From: a virus
Virus record (IMG/VR): IMGVR_UViG_3300027777_000149
Coordinates: 1-23,653 of that record
Length of the DNA stretch: 23,653 nucleotides
Reading direction: 5' to 3' (one strand)
Positions 10,077-15,208 of this stretch are shown here, piece by piece. How positions within the stretch are numbered: position 1 is the first letter of the stretch; each line of letters begins with the position of its first letter. A program made the position numbers and the translations under genes. The notes beneath the pieces are model-generated. The model was given only the letters and a program-made list of their open reading frames with translations, searched no databases and was not told where the DNA came from.

Positions 10077-10088
10077 CCCCTATAATAT
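10060..10088 (+). promoter_or_regulatory. Sigma-70-type promoter candidate, rightward
   Basis: A perfect -35 hexamer TTGACA (10060-10065) is followed after 17 bases by TAATAT (10083-10088); a perfect TATAAT also overlaps at 10081 but with a 15-base spacer. Transcription would enter the long leader that precedes the small membrane peptide and the clamp. The -35 lies in the small palindrome ATTGT-TTG-ACAAT (10055-10067), a possible operator. Confidence 0.6.
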
Positions 10089-10237
10089 TAAACAACTGGG
10101 GGCATCACCCACCCCTCCATGCGGTAGAGCCGACCAATTGGGATAAACGTAGTGAATCAGACGAGTCTCTAGTAGTTAACAAACAAACGGGGCAAAGTAG
10201 TCTGAACTCTTAGTCTGACAAACTAATAGTAACTTAG

Positions 10238-10266
10238 AACTCTAACGAGTTACCCTAATCTTAGGG
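10238..10266. repeat. Two adjacent perfect inverted repeats
   Basis: AACTC-TAAC-GAGTT (10238-10251) is followed one base later by CCCTAA-TC-TTAGGG (10253-10266). Both arms are perfect. In the rightward leader RNA the first would form a small stem-loop; the second has a loop of only two bases and is more likely a protein-binding site. Confidence 0.5.
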
Positions 10267-10477
10267 GATAAACAAGAGGCTCATCTCTTTTTTGAGATAC
10301 ACCCACATACGGGTAATGTCTTACATCTGTCTGAAACACCAGTTTCATCTTCTTTTCTAAATCAGGATTGGCTTGTTTGGGTAAAAGTCTAATTTTACCT
10401 TCTCGTGTGGGTAGGAGGCTCCCACAAATATTTCACGCCTTGACCACCCCCTCCCCCCATACAAACCCTTAATGGTT

Positions 10478-10522
10478 TACCCTCATAGGGTTTACCCTGA
10501 CAGGGTTAACACTCATAGGGTT
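10478..10522. repeat. Three tandem palindromic 15-mers
   Basis: Three 15-base units follow each other without gaps: TACCCTCATAGGGTT, TACCCTGACAGGGTT and AACACTCATAGGGTT. In the first two the core ACCCT-NNN-AGGGT is a perfect inverted repeat; the third has a changed left arm. A period of about 1.4 helical turns and the symmetric core look like an operator or iteron array. The binding protein is unknown; no match to a named operator is claimed. Confidence 0.7.
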
Positions 10523-10572
10523 ACTACTACTGTAAGAATATACAGTTGTATTTATGCAACAGTAGGTTATTG

Positions 10573-10595
10573 CAAATGAGAATCATTCGCATTTG
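10573..10595. promoter_or_regulatory. Fur-box-like 23-bp palindrome
   Basis: The 23 bases form an inverted repeat around a central C with ten of eleven pairs matching. The core TGAGAAT-C-ATTCGCA agrees with the classical 7-1-7 Fur consensus TGATAAT-N-ATTATCA at 11 of 14 positions, and the flanks CAAATG/CATTTG extend the symmetry. Fur is the iron-responsive repressor of proteobacteria. The site lies in the control region upstream of the clamp block. It could instead bind a phage repressor with similar preference. Confidence 0.55.
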
Positions 10596-10687
10596 AGTCT
10601 ATATATGATTGATGCACCCTTATCTATAGTCCTTATTACTTTTAGATATATAAATTATTTAATCAATTACTTAATACTTTAATCTAC

Positions 10688-10739
10688 TAGGGTTTATCAT
10701 AGTATAAATAATGGGAAAACATAGGGTTTATCCTAGTAT
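10688..10739. repeat. Pair of 18-base direct repeats, 34 bases apart
   Basis: TAGGGTTTATCATAGTAT (10688-10705) and TAGGGTTTATCCTAGTAT (10722-10739) differ at one base and are spaced start to start by 34 bases, close to three helical turns. The AGGGTTTA core resembles the arms of the 15-mer array upstream, so the same protein may bind both. Confidence 0.6.
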
Positions 10740-10825
10740 CTTTTAAATAGTAGTGACGTTATATTATCTGTACTGGTTAACAATAATCAGTATCAATCAA
10801 TCAACTAAATAGGCGTTTAAACATC

Positions 10826-10909
10826 ATGGATAAAACCGATAAAATCACTCTTTTGGCTTGCCTGCTGGCTTCGCTTGCACTTGGCATCATTTTAACTATT
10901 TACAACTGA
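10826..10909 (+). CDS. Very small membrane peptide
   Basis: This 27-residue frame (MDKTDKIT then a hydrophobic stretch LLACLLASLALGIILTIYN) encodes a short charged head and one transmembrane segment of about 19 residues. It is the first open frame after the control region and is followed 70 bases later by the clamp gene. A weak purine-rich AGGCG lies about 10 bases before the ATG. Composition is typical of small phage membrane peptides, but at this length chance cannot be excluded. A role cannot be assigned. Confidence 0.45.
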   Translation: MDKTDKITLLACLLASLALGIILTIYN

Positions 10910-10917
10910 AAGAGTTT

Positions 10918-10979
10918 AGACTGAAGGGTATAACGTACCCTTTGGCCTGTACTTTTGCAGGGTTTAAAAGGTGTAAAAA
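10918..10979 (+). promoter_or_regulatory. Structured leader element, copy 1 (upstream of clamp)
   Basis: It starts AGACTG, then a perfect 7-bp hairpin AAGGGTA-TAACG-TACCCTT (10924-10942), then GGCCTGT (10944-10950) able to pair with GCAGG (10957-10961), then AGGTGTAAA (10969-10977) containing the ribosome-binding site before the ATG at 10980. The same order of elements occurs upstream of the next gene (11632-11719). I read it as a duplicated 5'-leader RNA structure; its function is unknown. Confidence 0.5.
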
Positions 10980-11627
10980 ATGAAATTCACAATTCAACGC
11001 AAACAATTAAAAGCATTATCTAGATTTTCTGCAATTAAAGATATACGTTATTATTTGCAGGGTATCCATGTAGTGCAAAATAATCGGGGTACTTACTTAG
11101 AGGCTACAAATGGTCATATATTAGGCCGATTATTGATAGATGAAACACCATGCGAGACACAATGTAGTGTCATTATCCCTAATGATGCAATTAAGACATT
11201 AGCGGCAACGGGTAAAAAAGGTGAGGAAACCCTATTCTTTACAGTAGACGGGGCAAAAATTACAGTTATTGGCATGGATAGCACTACTTATACATTTGGG
11301 GTGTTAGAGGGTAATTTCCCCAAATGCGACCAAGTAATGCCAAAAAACCTAGATGATTCCCAAATTGCACCAAGCACATACAATCCTAATTATGTTATGG
11401 CATTTCACGATTGTGCGGCGGATTTATCGGGCAATAAAAATCCAAATGGTGTAGCAGTATCTTTTAAACAAAGAGGCAACGATAGCGGGTTAGTTGCCTT
11501 GGACTGCACCGATTTATTTATTGGAATCATCATGCCCATGCGTGACAACTGTATAAACCCTAATATCCCTGCATGGTGCAATAGACCTACTGTAAAACCA
11601 GTAGAAAATCAACCAGTAGAGGCTTAA
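10980..11627 (+). CDS. Shortened DnaN-like sliding clamp
   Basis: This is a 215-residue protein, against about 366 for bacterial DnaN. The N-terminal half follows the middle domain of DnaN: KDIRYYLQGIHV, LEATNGHILGR, SVIIPNDAIKTL, then FGVLEGNFPKCDQVMPKN (compare the DVRYYLNG, ATDGHRLA, DGRFPDY pattern of the host clamp). The C-terminal part has PNYVMAFHDC and ends its domain in IIMPMRDN, like the VMPMRL end of DnaN. The first clamp domain and apparently the first half of the third are missing. Clamps ring DNA and tether polymerase; this one may recruit the host polymerase or act as a decoy. It has a good ribosome-binding site (AAGGTG). A Pro/Val-rich tail of about 20 residues follows. Confidence 0.8.
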   Translation: MKFTIQRKQLKALSRFSAIKDIRYYLQGIHVVQNNRGTYLEATNGHILGRLLIDETPCETQCSVIIPNDAIKTLAATGKKGEETLFFTVDGAKITVIGMDSTTYTFGVLEGNFPKCDQVMPKNLDDSQIAPSTYNPNYVMAFHDCAADLSGNKNPNGVAVSFKQRGNDSGLVALDCTDLFIGIIMPMRDNCINPNIPAWCNRPTVKPVENQPVEA

Positions 11628-11631
11628 TTTC

Positions 11632-11719
11632 AGACTGTAAACCCTTCAAAAGAGGGGTTTATGGCCTGCAATTCGCAGGGGCTATGTTTAGCATAGTTTA
11701 ATTTTCTTATAGGTGTAAA
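11632..11719 (+). promoter_or_regulatory. Structured leader element, copy 2
   Basis: It has the same layout as the element before the clamp: AGACTG (11632), hairpin arms AAACCC/GGGTTT (11639-11660), GGCCTGC (11663-11669) pairing with GCAGG (11675-11679), then AGGTGTAAA just before the ATG at 11721. The closing pair of the second stem changes from U-G in copy 1 to C-G here, a compensatory-type difference. An extra hairpin CTATG-TTTAG-CATAG (11682-11696) followed by a T-rich run could act as a weak terminator or attenuator. Confidence 0.5.
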
Positions 11720-11720
11720 C

Positions 11721-12047
11721 ATGAAAACAACTGTATCAATTCACGATTTTAGAACCGCATTTTCACAATTAAGACCCGATAATTTTACTTATGAGGGTTT
11801 AGCCGTCTTATTTGATTACTTTGAAGATTGTGAACAAGATGGCGAGGAATTCGAGTTAGATGTTATCGCTATTTGTTGCGAGTTCGCAGAGGCCACATGG
11901 CAAGAAATAGCCAACGATTATTTGCTTCACGATAAAACCCTTGACGATGAGTCACAAGACCATAAGTCAAAGGTTCTGGACTATTTGGCAGATGAGGGGG
12001 TTTTAATCGGTGAAACCGATGATTCCATTGTTTATCGCCAACATTGA
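11721..12047 (+). CDS. Conserved-type phage hypothetical protein, acidic
   Basis: This is a 108-residue acidic protein with the pattern FRTAFSQLRPDNFTYEGLAV, LFDYFEDCEQDGEEFELDVI, AICCEFAEATWQEIANDYL and a C-terminal VLDYLADEGVLIGETDDSIV. I recognise this as a protein family found in many unrelated phages, usually in early regions, but know no established function. It is predicted helical at the N-terminus with a small beta C-terminus, cytoplasmic. It sits behind the second structured leader with a good ribosome-binding site (AGGTG), so it is probably co-regulated with the clamp. Confidence 0.8.
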   Translation: MKTTVSIHDFRTAFSQLRPDNFTYEGLAVLFDYFEDCEQDGEEFELDVIAICCEFAEATWQEIANDYLLHDKTLDDESQDHKSKVLDYLADEGVLIGETDDSIVYRQH

Positions 12048-12115
12048 AAGTGTTTAAACATGCTTTATGCCGCCATTGCCCTACTCTTAAAAATCATCCT
12101 TCGAAAGGTTTCAAA

Positions 12116-12325
12116 ATGAGTTATATCAAAAAATCATATTGTTTTTCAAATACCCCAAACGGCTCAAAAATGCGAGTATTTGCTGGTCATATAAAAAAAG
12201 AAACAGCGCAAAAATATTGCTTTAGTCAAGTCGTTTTGTCAGTGATCGACATGAGCGGCAGGGGTCGAAATGAAGACCGCAGTTTTTATGCGCCTTATTT
12301 TGTCAGAATGCGATCATTTAATTAA
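12116..12325 (+). CDS. Hypothetical small protein
   Basis: This is a 69-residue basic protein starting MSYIKKSYCFSNTPNGSKMR, with KKETAQKYCFSQVVLSVIDM in the middle and an Arg/Tyr/Phe-rich end. The ATG at 12116 is chosen because GAAAGG lies about 8 bases upstream; the frame is open further left but lacks another good start. It is the last gene before the terminator at 12346. I do not recognise the family, and no membrane or enzyme motif is seen. Confidence 0.65.
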   Translation: MSYIKKSYCFSNTPNGSKMRVFAGHIKKETAQKYCFSQVVLSVIDMSGRGRNEDRSFYAPYFVRMRSFN

Positions 12326-12345
12326 ATTAGTAAACACTTACTTAC

Positions 12346-12367
12346 AACCCACTTCGGTGGGTTTTTT
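12346..12367 (+). terminator. Intrinsic terminator closing the clamp block
   Basis: Perfect 7-bp stem AACCCAC / GTGGGTT around a TTCG tetraloop (12346-12363), followed by further T residues. It lies 20 bases after the preceding stop codon, before the convergent minus-strand operon. The UUCG-type loop and U-run are classic for rho-independent termination. Confidence 0.85.
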
Positions 12368-12478
12368 ATTGCCTAAAATTAAACCACTTTTAAGCGATTA
12401 TTTTATTTCAATGTAGGGTATCAAGTAAACCCAAAAAAAACGTCTCTAAAGTGCCTTAAAATCGATTCTAGTGGCATA

Positions 12479-12685
12479 TTATTCATGTTCATTGTCTGCT
12501 ATGGTTATCAGCCCAACATAATTCAAGTCAATATCAGTTGTCAATCCAATATTAAAAAAGTGGGTTGCCCATCTTGCCGATACCCTTACGCCTTCGCTCA
12601 TGTTGCCATCACCGACCCTTTTAAATATTTCAACCTCTGCATCAGTAAGATAAAAAATCCTCTGTTTTTGCTCAATCTTTGCCAT
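12479..12685 (-). CDS. Small protein, ribbon-helix-helix-like pattern
   Basis: This is a 68-residue protein with RIFYLTDAEVEIFKRVGDGN followed by MSEGVRVSARWATHFFNIGL. The order beta-strand, LTDAE, helix, GDGN turn, SEGVR helix resembles small phage proteins thought to be ribbon-helix-helix DNA-binding or antitoxin-like; this is a weak family-level resemblance. It is the final gene of the operon headed by the DUF1376 protein and overlaps the end of the resolvase gene by 14 bases. A role in autoregulating the operon is possible but not shown. Confidence 0.65.
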   Translation of the reverse strand: MAKIEQKQRIFYLTDAEVEIFKRVGDGNMSEGVRVSARWATHFFNIGLTTDIDLNYVGLITIADNEHE

Positions 12686-13142
12686 TTATTTGATGCCTTA
12701 ACCAGTTTGCAATAAGTAACGATTCTGCCCTGTGTGAATCCTTTTTTAGCTTCAATTTGGCTTCAGGCCAATACATCCTTGCCATGTCTAATGATTCATT
12801 TTTATCAGCCGTTAGCCCGTAGTATCCCTTCCACTTCTGAGGTGTCACCAAGTGAAACGGGTATCTTGTTAACTCACAAACAGCCGATATGACACCTACT
12901 GCACGTGCGAAAACCCATGTACTAGAAACCCCTTGCTTGGGCATTGCATGGACTGATTCACAGCATATTTGGGCATCCTCATCAGGTGGAATAACTCCCA
13001 ATATGCGAGATTTAAACGCAAGGGCTAATATGTGCTTGTCCTTGTGTTCAATCATAAACGAGTCGATATACCCACCTTTTGAGTCAATTGCCCCTAATGC
13101 ACCAGTTACTGCGGCAGGGTCTATGCCAATCCAAATAGTCAT
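12672..13142 (-). CDS. RuvC-like Holliday junction resolvase
   Basis: This is a 156-residue RNase H-fold nuclease of the RuvC type. It opens IWIGIDPA with Asp8 as the first metal ligand, has CCESVHAM with Glu62 and the characteristic MPKQGVSSTWVFARAVG helix, then TPQKWKGYYG, and ends with DSHRAESLLIANWL supplying the last acidic residues (Asp135 and Glu140). It would cut four-way junctions formed during recombination-dependent replication so that DNA can be packaged. It is about the usual size for phage RuvC homologues. Its start overlaps the upstream small gene in an ATGA junction. Confidence 0.9.
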   Translation of the reverse strand: MTIWIGIDPAAVTGALGAIDSKGGYIDSFMIEHKDKHILALAFKSRILGVIPPDEDAQICCESVHAMPKQGVSSTWVFARAVGVISAVCELTRYPFHLVTPQKWKGYYGLTADKNESLDMARMYWPEAKLKLKKDSHRAESLLIANWLRHQINGKD

Positions 13143-13303
13143 TGTTTAACCTTGTTTAAACGCTCTTGCTCAATGCTTTGAGCCAGTAGTTTACGCAACC
13201 AGTTTGCATTACCCAATCGTCTATATTCGTCTCTGAGTGGTGGTGTCAGCCTAATGCAAACTGTACATTGAACATTCGTTATTTCACTCTTTGGTCTTGT
13301 CAT
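13139..13303 (-). CDS. Small Arg-rich protein, ribbon-helix-helix-like
   Basis: This 54-residue frame begins MTRPKSEITNVQCTVCIRLT and continues PPLRDEYRRLGNANWLRKLL with a charged C-terminal helix. The alternation strand, then LTPPLRDEYRRLG, then WLRKLL is the pattern of very small phage DNA-binding proteins of ribbon-helix-helix style. Both ends use four-base ATGA overlaps, with the upstream 84-residue gene and the resolvase gene, strong support that it is translated. A GCGTTTAAAC site lies near its 3' end. Function unknown. Confidence 0.7.
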   Translation of the reverse strand: MTRPKSEITNVQCTVCIRLTPPLRDEYRRLGNANWLRKLLAQSIEQERLNKVKQ

Positions 13304-13554
13304 TCTGTGACCTCATTATCTTTACCAAATCGTCTTTGATTCCATTGAATAACTGAATCTCGTTCAGTTCCTTCGTTCTGTTCCATGTGTACTCTTTCCA
13401 ACCTTTCGTATTTGCCAACTTCACAAGCCAATCTAACTGAGTCCGATACGATGTCTCCTGTGAGATATAAGGCTCGATTGATTGTGAGCATAGAGTAGTC
13501 GTGGCTTCCTTCTTTGTGTTTGTCAAGAATTCGTTTTGCGTCTTCATAATTCAT
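13300..13554 (-). CDS. Hypothetical early protein
   Basis: This is an 84-residue protein, MNYEDAKRILDKHKEGSHDY followed by SMLTINRALYLTGDI and a charged C-terminus. The N-terminal motif (YEDAKRIL, then INRAL-LTGD) is one I associate with small phage early proteins of unknown function. A different frame covering nearly the same span (13284-13547) is also open, but this one keeps the ATGA coupling with the next gene and has the more protein-like sequence. It overlaps the preceding gene by 11 bases. No catalytic motif is seen. Confidence 0.7.
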   Translation of the reverse strand: MNYEDAKRILDKHKEGSHDYSMLTINRALYLTGDIVSDSVRLACEVGKYERLERVHMEQNEGTERDSVIQWNQRRFGKDNEVTE

Positions 13555-13735
13555 CTTCCCACTCCAATTCTTTTCTTTTCATAATCTCAAAAATAGTCTT
13601 TGCGCTGTCTCCTGAGTAAGCATCTACTAACTTAACACATTCTATTCTTTCCCTGTTTAGAGCCTGTTTAAACGCTTTCGCAACAAAATTAGACTCTATG
13701 TACACTTTGCCATCAATAGTTTGAAGTGGAATCAT
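13544..13735 (-). CDS. Hypothetical small protein
   Basis: This is a 63-residue protein, MIPLQTIDGKVYIESNFVAK followed by AFKQALNRERIECVKLVDAY and an acidic end ELEWEDEL. It has a short beta start and a helical remainder. It begins 4 bases inside the end of the DUF1376 gene (ATGA-type) and runs into the next gene, so it is a middle member of the operon. A GCGTTTAAAC site falls within it. No recognised family. Confidence 0.65.
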   Translation of the reverse strand: MIPLQTIDGKVYIESNFVAKAFKQALNRERIECVKLVDAYSGDSAKTIFEIMKRKELEWEDEL

Positions 13736-14460
13736 ATTGTTTTGCCTTTAAGTTTTTCACGAATCATGGCAATCATCTCAGGATTAGTCTTTGCATTTTT
13801 AATACTCTCATCCAATGCAACCAAGGTAGGGTCACGTTCAAATGTGCTTGGCACAGTCTGATGCACCTTGTCGGAAATATTAGGCTTGACAACCCAATCA
13901 GCCTTAAACCCTGTCCAACCACGAACCAAACATTCTGTCATTGCCTGCTCTAAAGTCCAGCCTGCCTTTTCAGCCTCAGTCCTAATTCCATCAATGGCTC
14001 GCTCAGTTATAGGGGCTTTCTTGGCTTTTCTTAAAGATTTGAATTCCTGAAAAACAGAATCAGAAACACCGATAGGTGTATCTATATGGTTATTGGTTAT
14101 TGGTTTATGGTTATTGGTTGCTATTGGGGTAGCATTAGGGGGGCTATAGCCTCCCTTTGCCCACCTTATAGCCGCACCTTTCTTTCCATCCTCAGTAAAT
14201 TTACGATATTTACTAATTTCATCATCTGCTCTAGTATGAATGTATCCATTTTCTGTAGAAATAAAAAACTCATCCAATATTGTTAAAACCTCTTGTTCAA
14301 GGTCTTTCATGCCTATTTGTCTAGCAATATCTCGTTGTTTTATCGGTGATTCATGAAGATAGTAGAAATCTAACAATCTCCTGTAAGCCAAATCTTCCAT
14401 TAAAGAAAGGTGGTGGGTGTGGCTTTTGTAATCGCCTATATGAAAATTATAGTAGTGCAT
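13732..14460 (-). CDS. DUF1376-family replication protein
   Basis: This is a 242-residue protein. Residues 1 to about 90 are the DUF1376 (YdaU-like) domain: MHYYNFHIGDYKSHTHHLSL, MEDLAYRRLLDFYYLHESPI, then a winged-helix-like region with IARQIGMKDLEQEVLTILDE and FF, followed by HTRADDEISKYRKF and KGAAIRWAKGG. A low-complexity linker (about 107-128) contains repeated Asn-Asn-His and Pro-Ile, encoded by a heptamer array. The C-terminal helices (about 150-240) include ERAIDGIRTEAEKAGWTLEQ and end in basic KLKGKTI. Such proteins occupy the position of replication initiators in many prophages. It is the first gene of the minus operon, with a good AAGG site 6 bases before the ATG. Initiator function is inferred. 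Confidence 0.85.
   Translation of the reverse strand: MHYYNFHIGDYKSHTHHLSLMEDLAYRRLLDFYYLHESPIKQRDIARQIGMKDLEQEVLTILDEFFISTENGYIHTRADDEISKYRKFTEDGKKGAAIRWAKGGYSPPNATPIATNNHKPITNNHIDTPIGVSDSVFQEFKSLRKAKKAPITERAIDGIRTEAEKAGWTLEQAMTECLVRGWTGFKADWVVKPNISDKVHQTVPSTFERDPTLVALDESIKNAKTNPEMIAMIREKLKGKTI
14088..14122. repeat. Heptamer array inside the DUF1376 gene (candidate iterons)
   Basis: On the plus strand five consecutive 7-base units read GGTTATT, GGTTATT, GGTTTAT, GGTTATT, GGTTGCT. As a 21-base unit, 14086-14106 and 14107-14127 share their first 13 bases. Seven is not a multiple of three, so the peptide it encodes repeats every seven residues. Short direct repeats in the linker of an initiator gene recall the origin inside gene O of lambdoid phages. 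Confidence 0.6.
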
Positions 14461-14586
14461 ACTAACCTTACATCATTGGTTGTCATCACGAAGGAAACAT
14501 AGGCAGGTCGGTGATGAATCGACTTTTCCCCCGCTAAAGGTAGCCAGTTTCCAAACAGTTTATCGCAGATTGTGAAAGATGTAAAT

Positions 14587-14715
14587 ATGCCTTGGATTTA
14601 TTTTAAGTCAACTAGGGAAAACCCTGTAAAACAATTTGAGATTTTATGGCAAAGTCCTTATTGCGGTATGTTCCGTTTCTTAAAAGGTGTTGAAAATGAG
14701 TCCCAACTACTATGA
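14587..14715 (+). CDS. Possible 42-residue protein
   Basis: An ATG frame, MPWIYFKSTRENPVKQFEIL then WQSPYCGMFRFLKG, runs 42 codons and overlaps the start of the next gene by 20 bases. GAAAGA lies about 9 bases before its ATG. The composition, with two Trp and several aromatic residues, is unlike random AT-rich sequence, and it would be the first gene of the rightward early block. It could equally be untranslated leader. No family is recognised. Confidence 0.35.
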   Translation: MPWIYFKSTRENPVKQFEILWQSPYCGMFRFLKGVENESQLL

Positions 14716-14962
14716 CTTTGAGTATGAAATTGCAATGTTGCCAAACCTTTGCGAAAACGTGGAGTTTAACGAGAAGTATCCCAATGTTGACAAGGTGGTG
14801 ATGACATTTGAAGTTCAGGAATCAGACCCTGAGAATGGTGTTGAGTTTCGAGTTGATGTTTTTACATTCATCTTAGTTGATGACGAATTGGTAGACATTG
14901 AAGATTATTTGACAATGAAAGATATTAGAAGATTGGAAAAATATGTGGAGGAAAGTGTATGA
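14696..14962 (+). CDS. Hypothetical acidic early protein
   Basis: This is an 88-residue acidic protein, MSPNYYDFEYEIAMLPNLCE at the start, then alternating beta-type segments (KVVMTFEVQ, VEFRVDVFTFILVD) and a C-terminal helix MKDIRRLEKYVEE. The ATG at 14696 is chosen over a GTG nine bases upstream because AAAGG is correctly spaced for it. Its stop overlaps the next start (ATGA). The fold looks like a small alpha/beta domain; family and function are not recognised. Confidence 0.7.
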   Translation: MSPNYYDFEYEIAMLPNLCENVEFNEKYPNVDKVVMTFEVQESDPENGVEFRVDVFTFILVDDELVDIEDYLTMKDIRRLEKYVEESV

Positions 14963-15177
14963 ATAAAGCACAATCAGAATTTATCAGAATATTTGGTGAA
15001 TATGAGTTTACAGAAGATGCGGCATGGCACATCTTTTTACAGGGTTGGACTTCAGCCTTGATTAACTGTGCCAATGAGGTTGCAAAGATGAAAAATGGTG
15101 GTGACACAACAGCATCATTAGCAGTCTTTATTAAAAACATGGCACATAGGGTAAACACCGATTCCCTTAATCAATAA
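14959..15177 (+). CDS. Hypothetical small helical protein
   Basis: This is a 72-residue, mainly helical protein: MNKAQSEFIRIFGEYEFTED, then AAWHIFLQGWTSALINCANE and LAVFIKNMAHRVN. The amphipathic segment with WHIFLQGW appears in small early phage proteins I have seen, with no known role. It is translationally coupled to the upstream gene by a four-base overlap and precedes a 31-base gap with a fresh ribosome-binding site. No membrane segment or enzyme motif is seen. Confidence 0.7.
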   Translation: MNKAQSEFIRIFGEYEFTEDAAWHIFLQGWTSALINCANEVAKMKNGGDTTASLAVFIKNMAHRVNTDSLNQ

Positions 15178-15208
15178 ATCTGAGAAGATACATTTTTAAC
15201 AGGAGTAA

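Larger units (their letters stand above)
10021..10825. other. Intergenic control region, no convincing gene
   Basis: About 800 bases between the divergent terminase and clamp blocks lack a credible coding region on either strand; the longest plus-strand candidate with an ATG (10472-10579, 35 codons) is made of the repeats. The stretch is AT-rich to the right and contains promoter candidates at 10048-10088, an inverted repeat pair at 10238-10266, a weak terminator-like hairpin at 10274-10293, three palindromic 15-mers at 10478-10522, a Fur-box-like palindrome at 10573-10595, and two spaced direct repeats at 10688-10739. This density of sites fits a regulatory and possibly replication-linked region. 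Confidence 0.7.

Noticed and set aside
10096-10250. tRNA gene in the control region
   Set aside because: Segments such as GCGGTAGAGCC look superficially like tRNA arms, but no cloverleaf with anticodon and T arms can be drawn.
10472-10579. 35-codon plus-strand frame over the 15-mer array
   Set aside because: Its peptide is simply the translation of the tandem repeats, and no proper ribosome-binding site is seen, so I treat the DNA as regulatory.
10478-10739. CRISPR array
   Set aside because: The repeats are contiguous 15-mers or a single spaced pair; there are no regular unique spacers and no cas genes.
13284-13547. Alternative minus-strand frame of 87 codons
   Set aside because: It covers the same span as 13300-13554, but only the latter preserves the ATGA overlap with the next gene and shows a recognisable phage N-terminal pattern.
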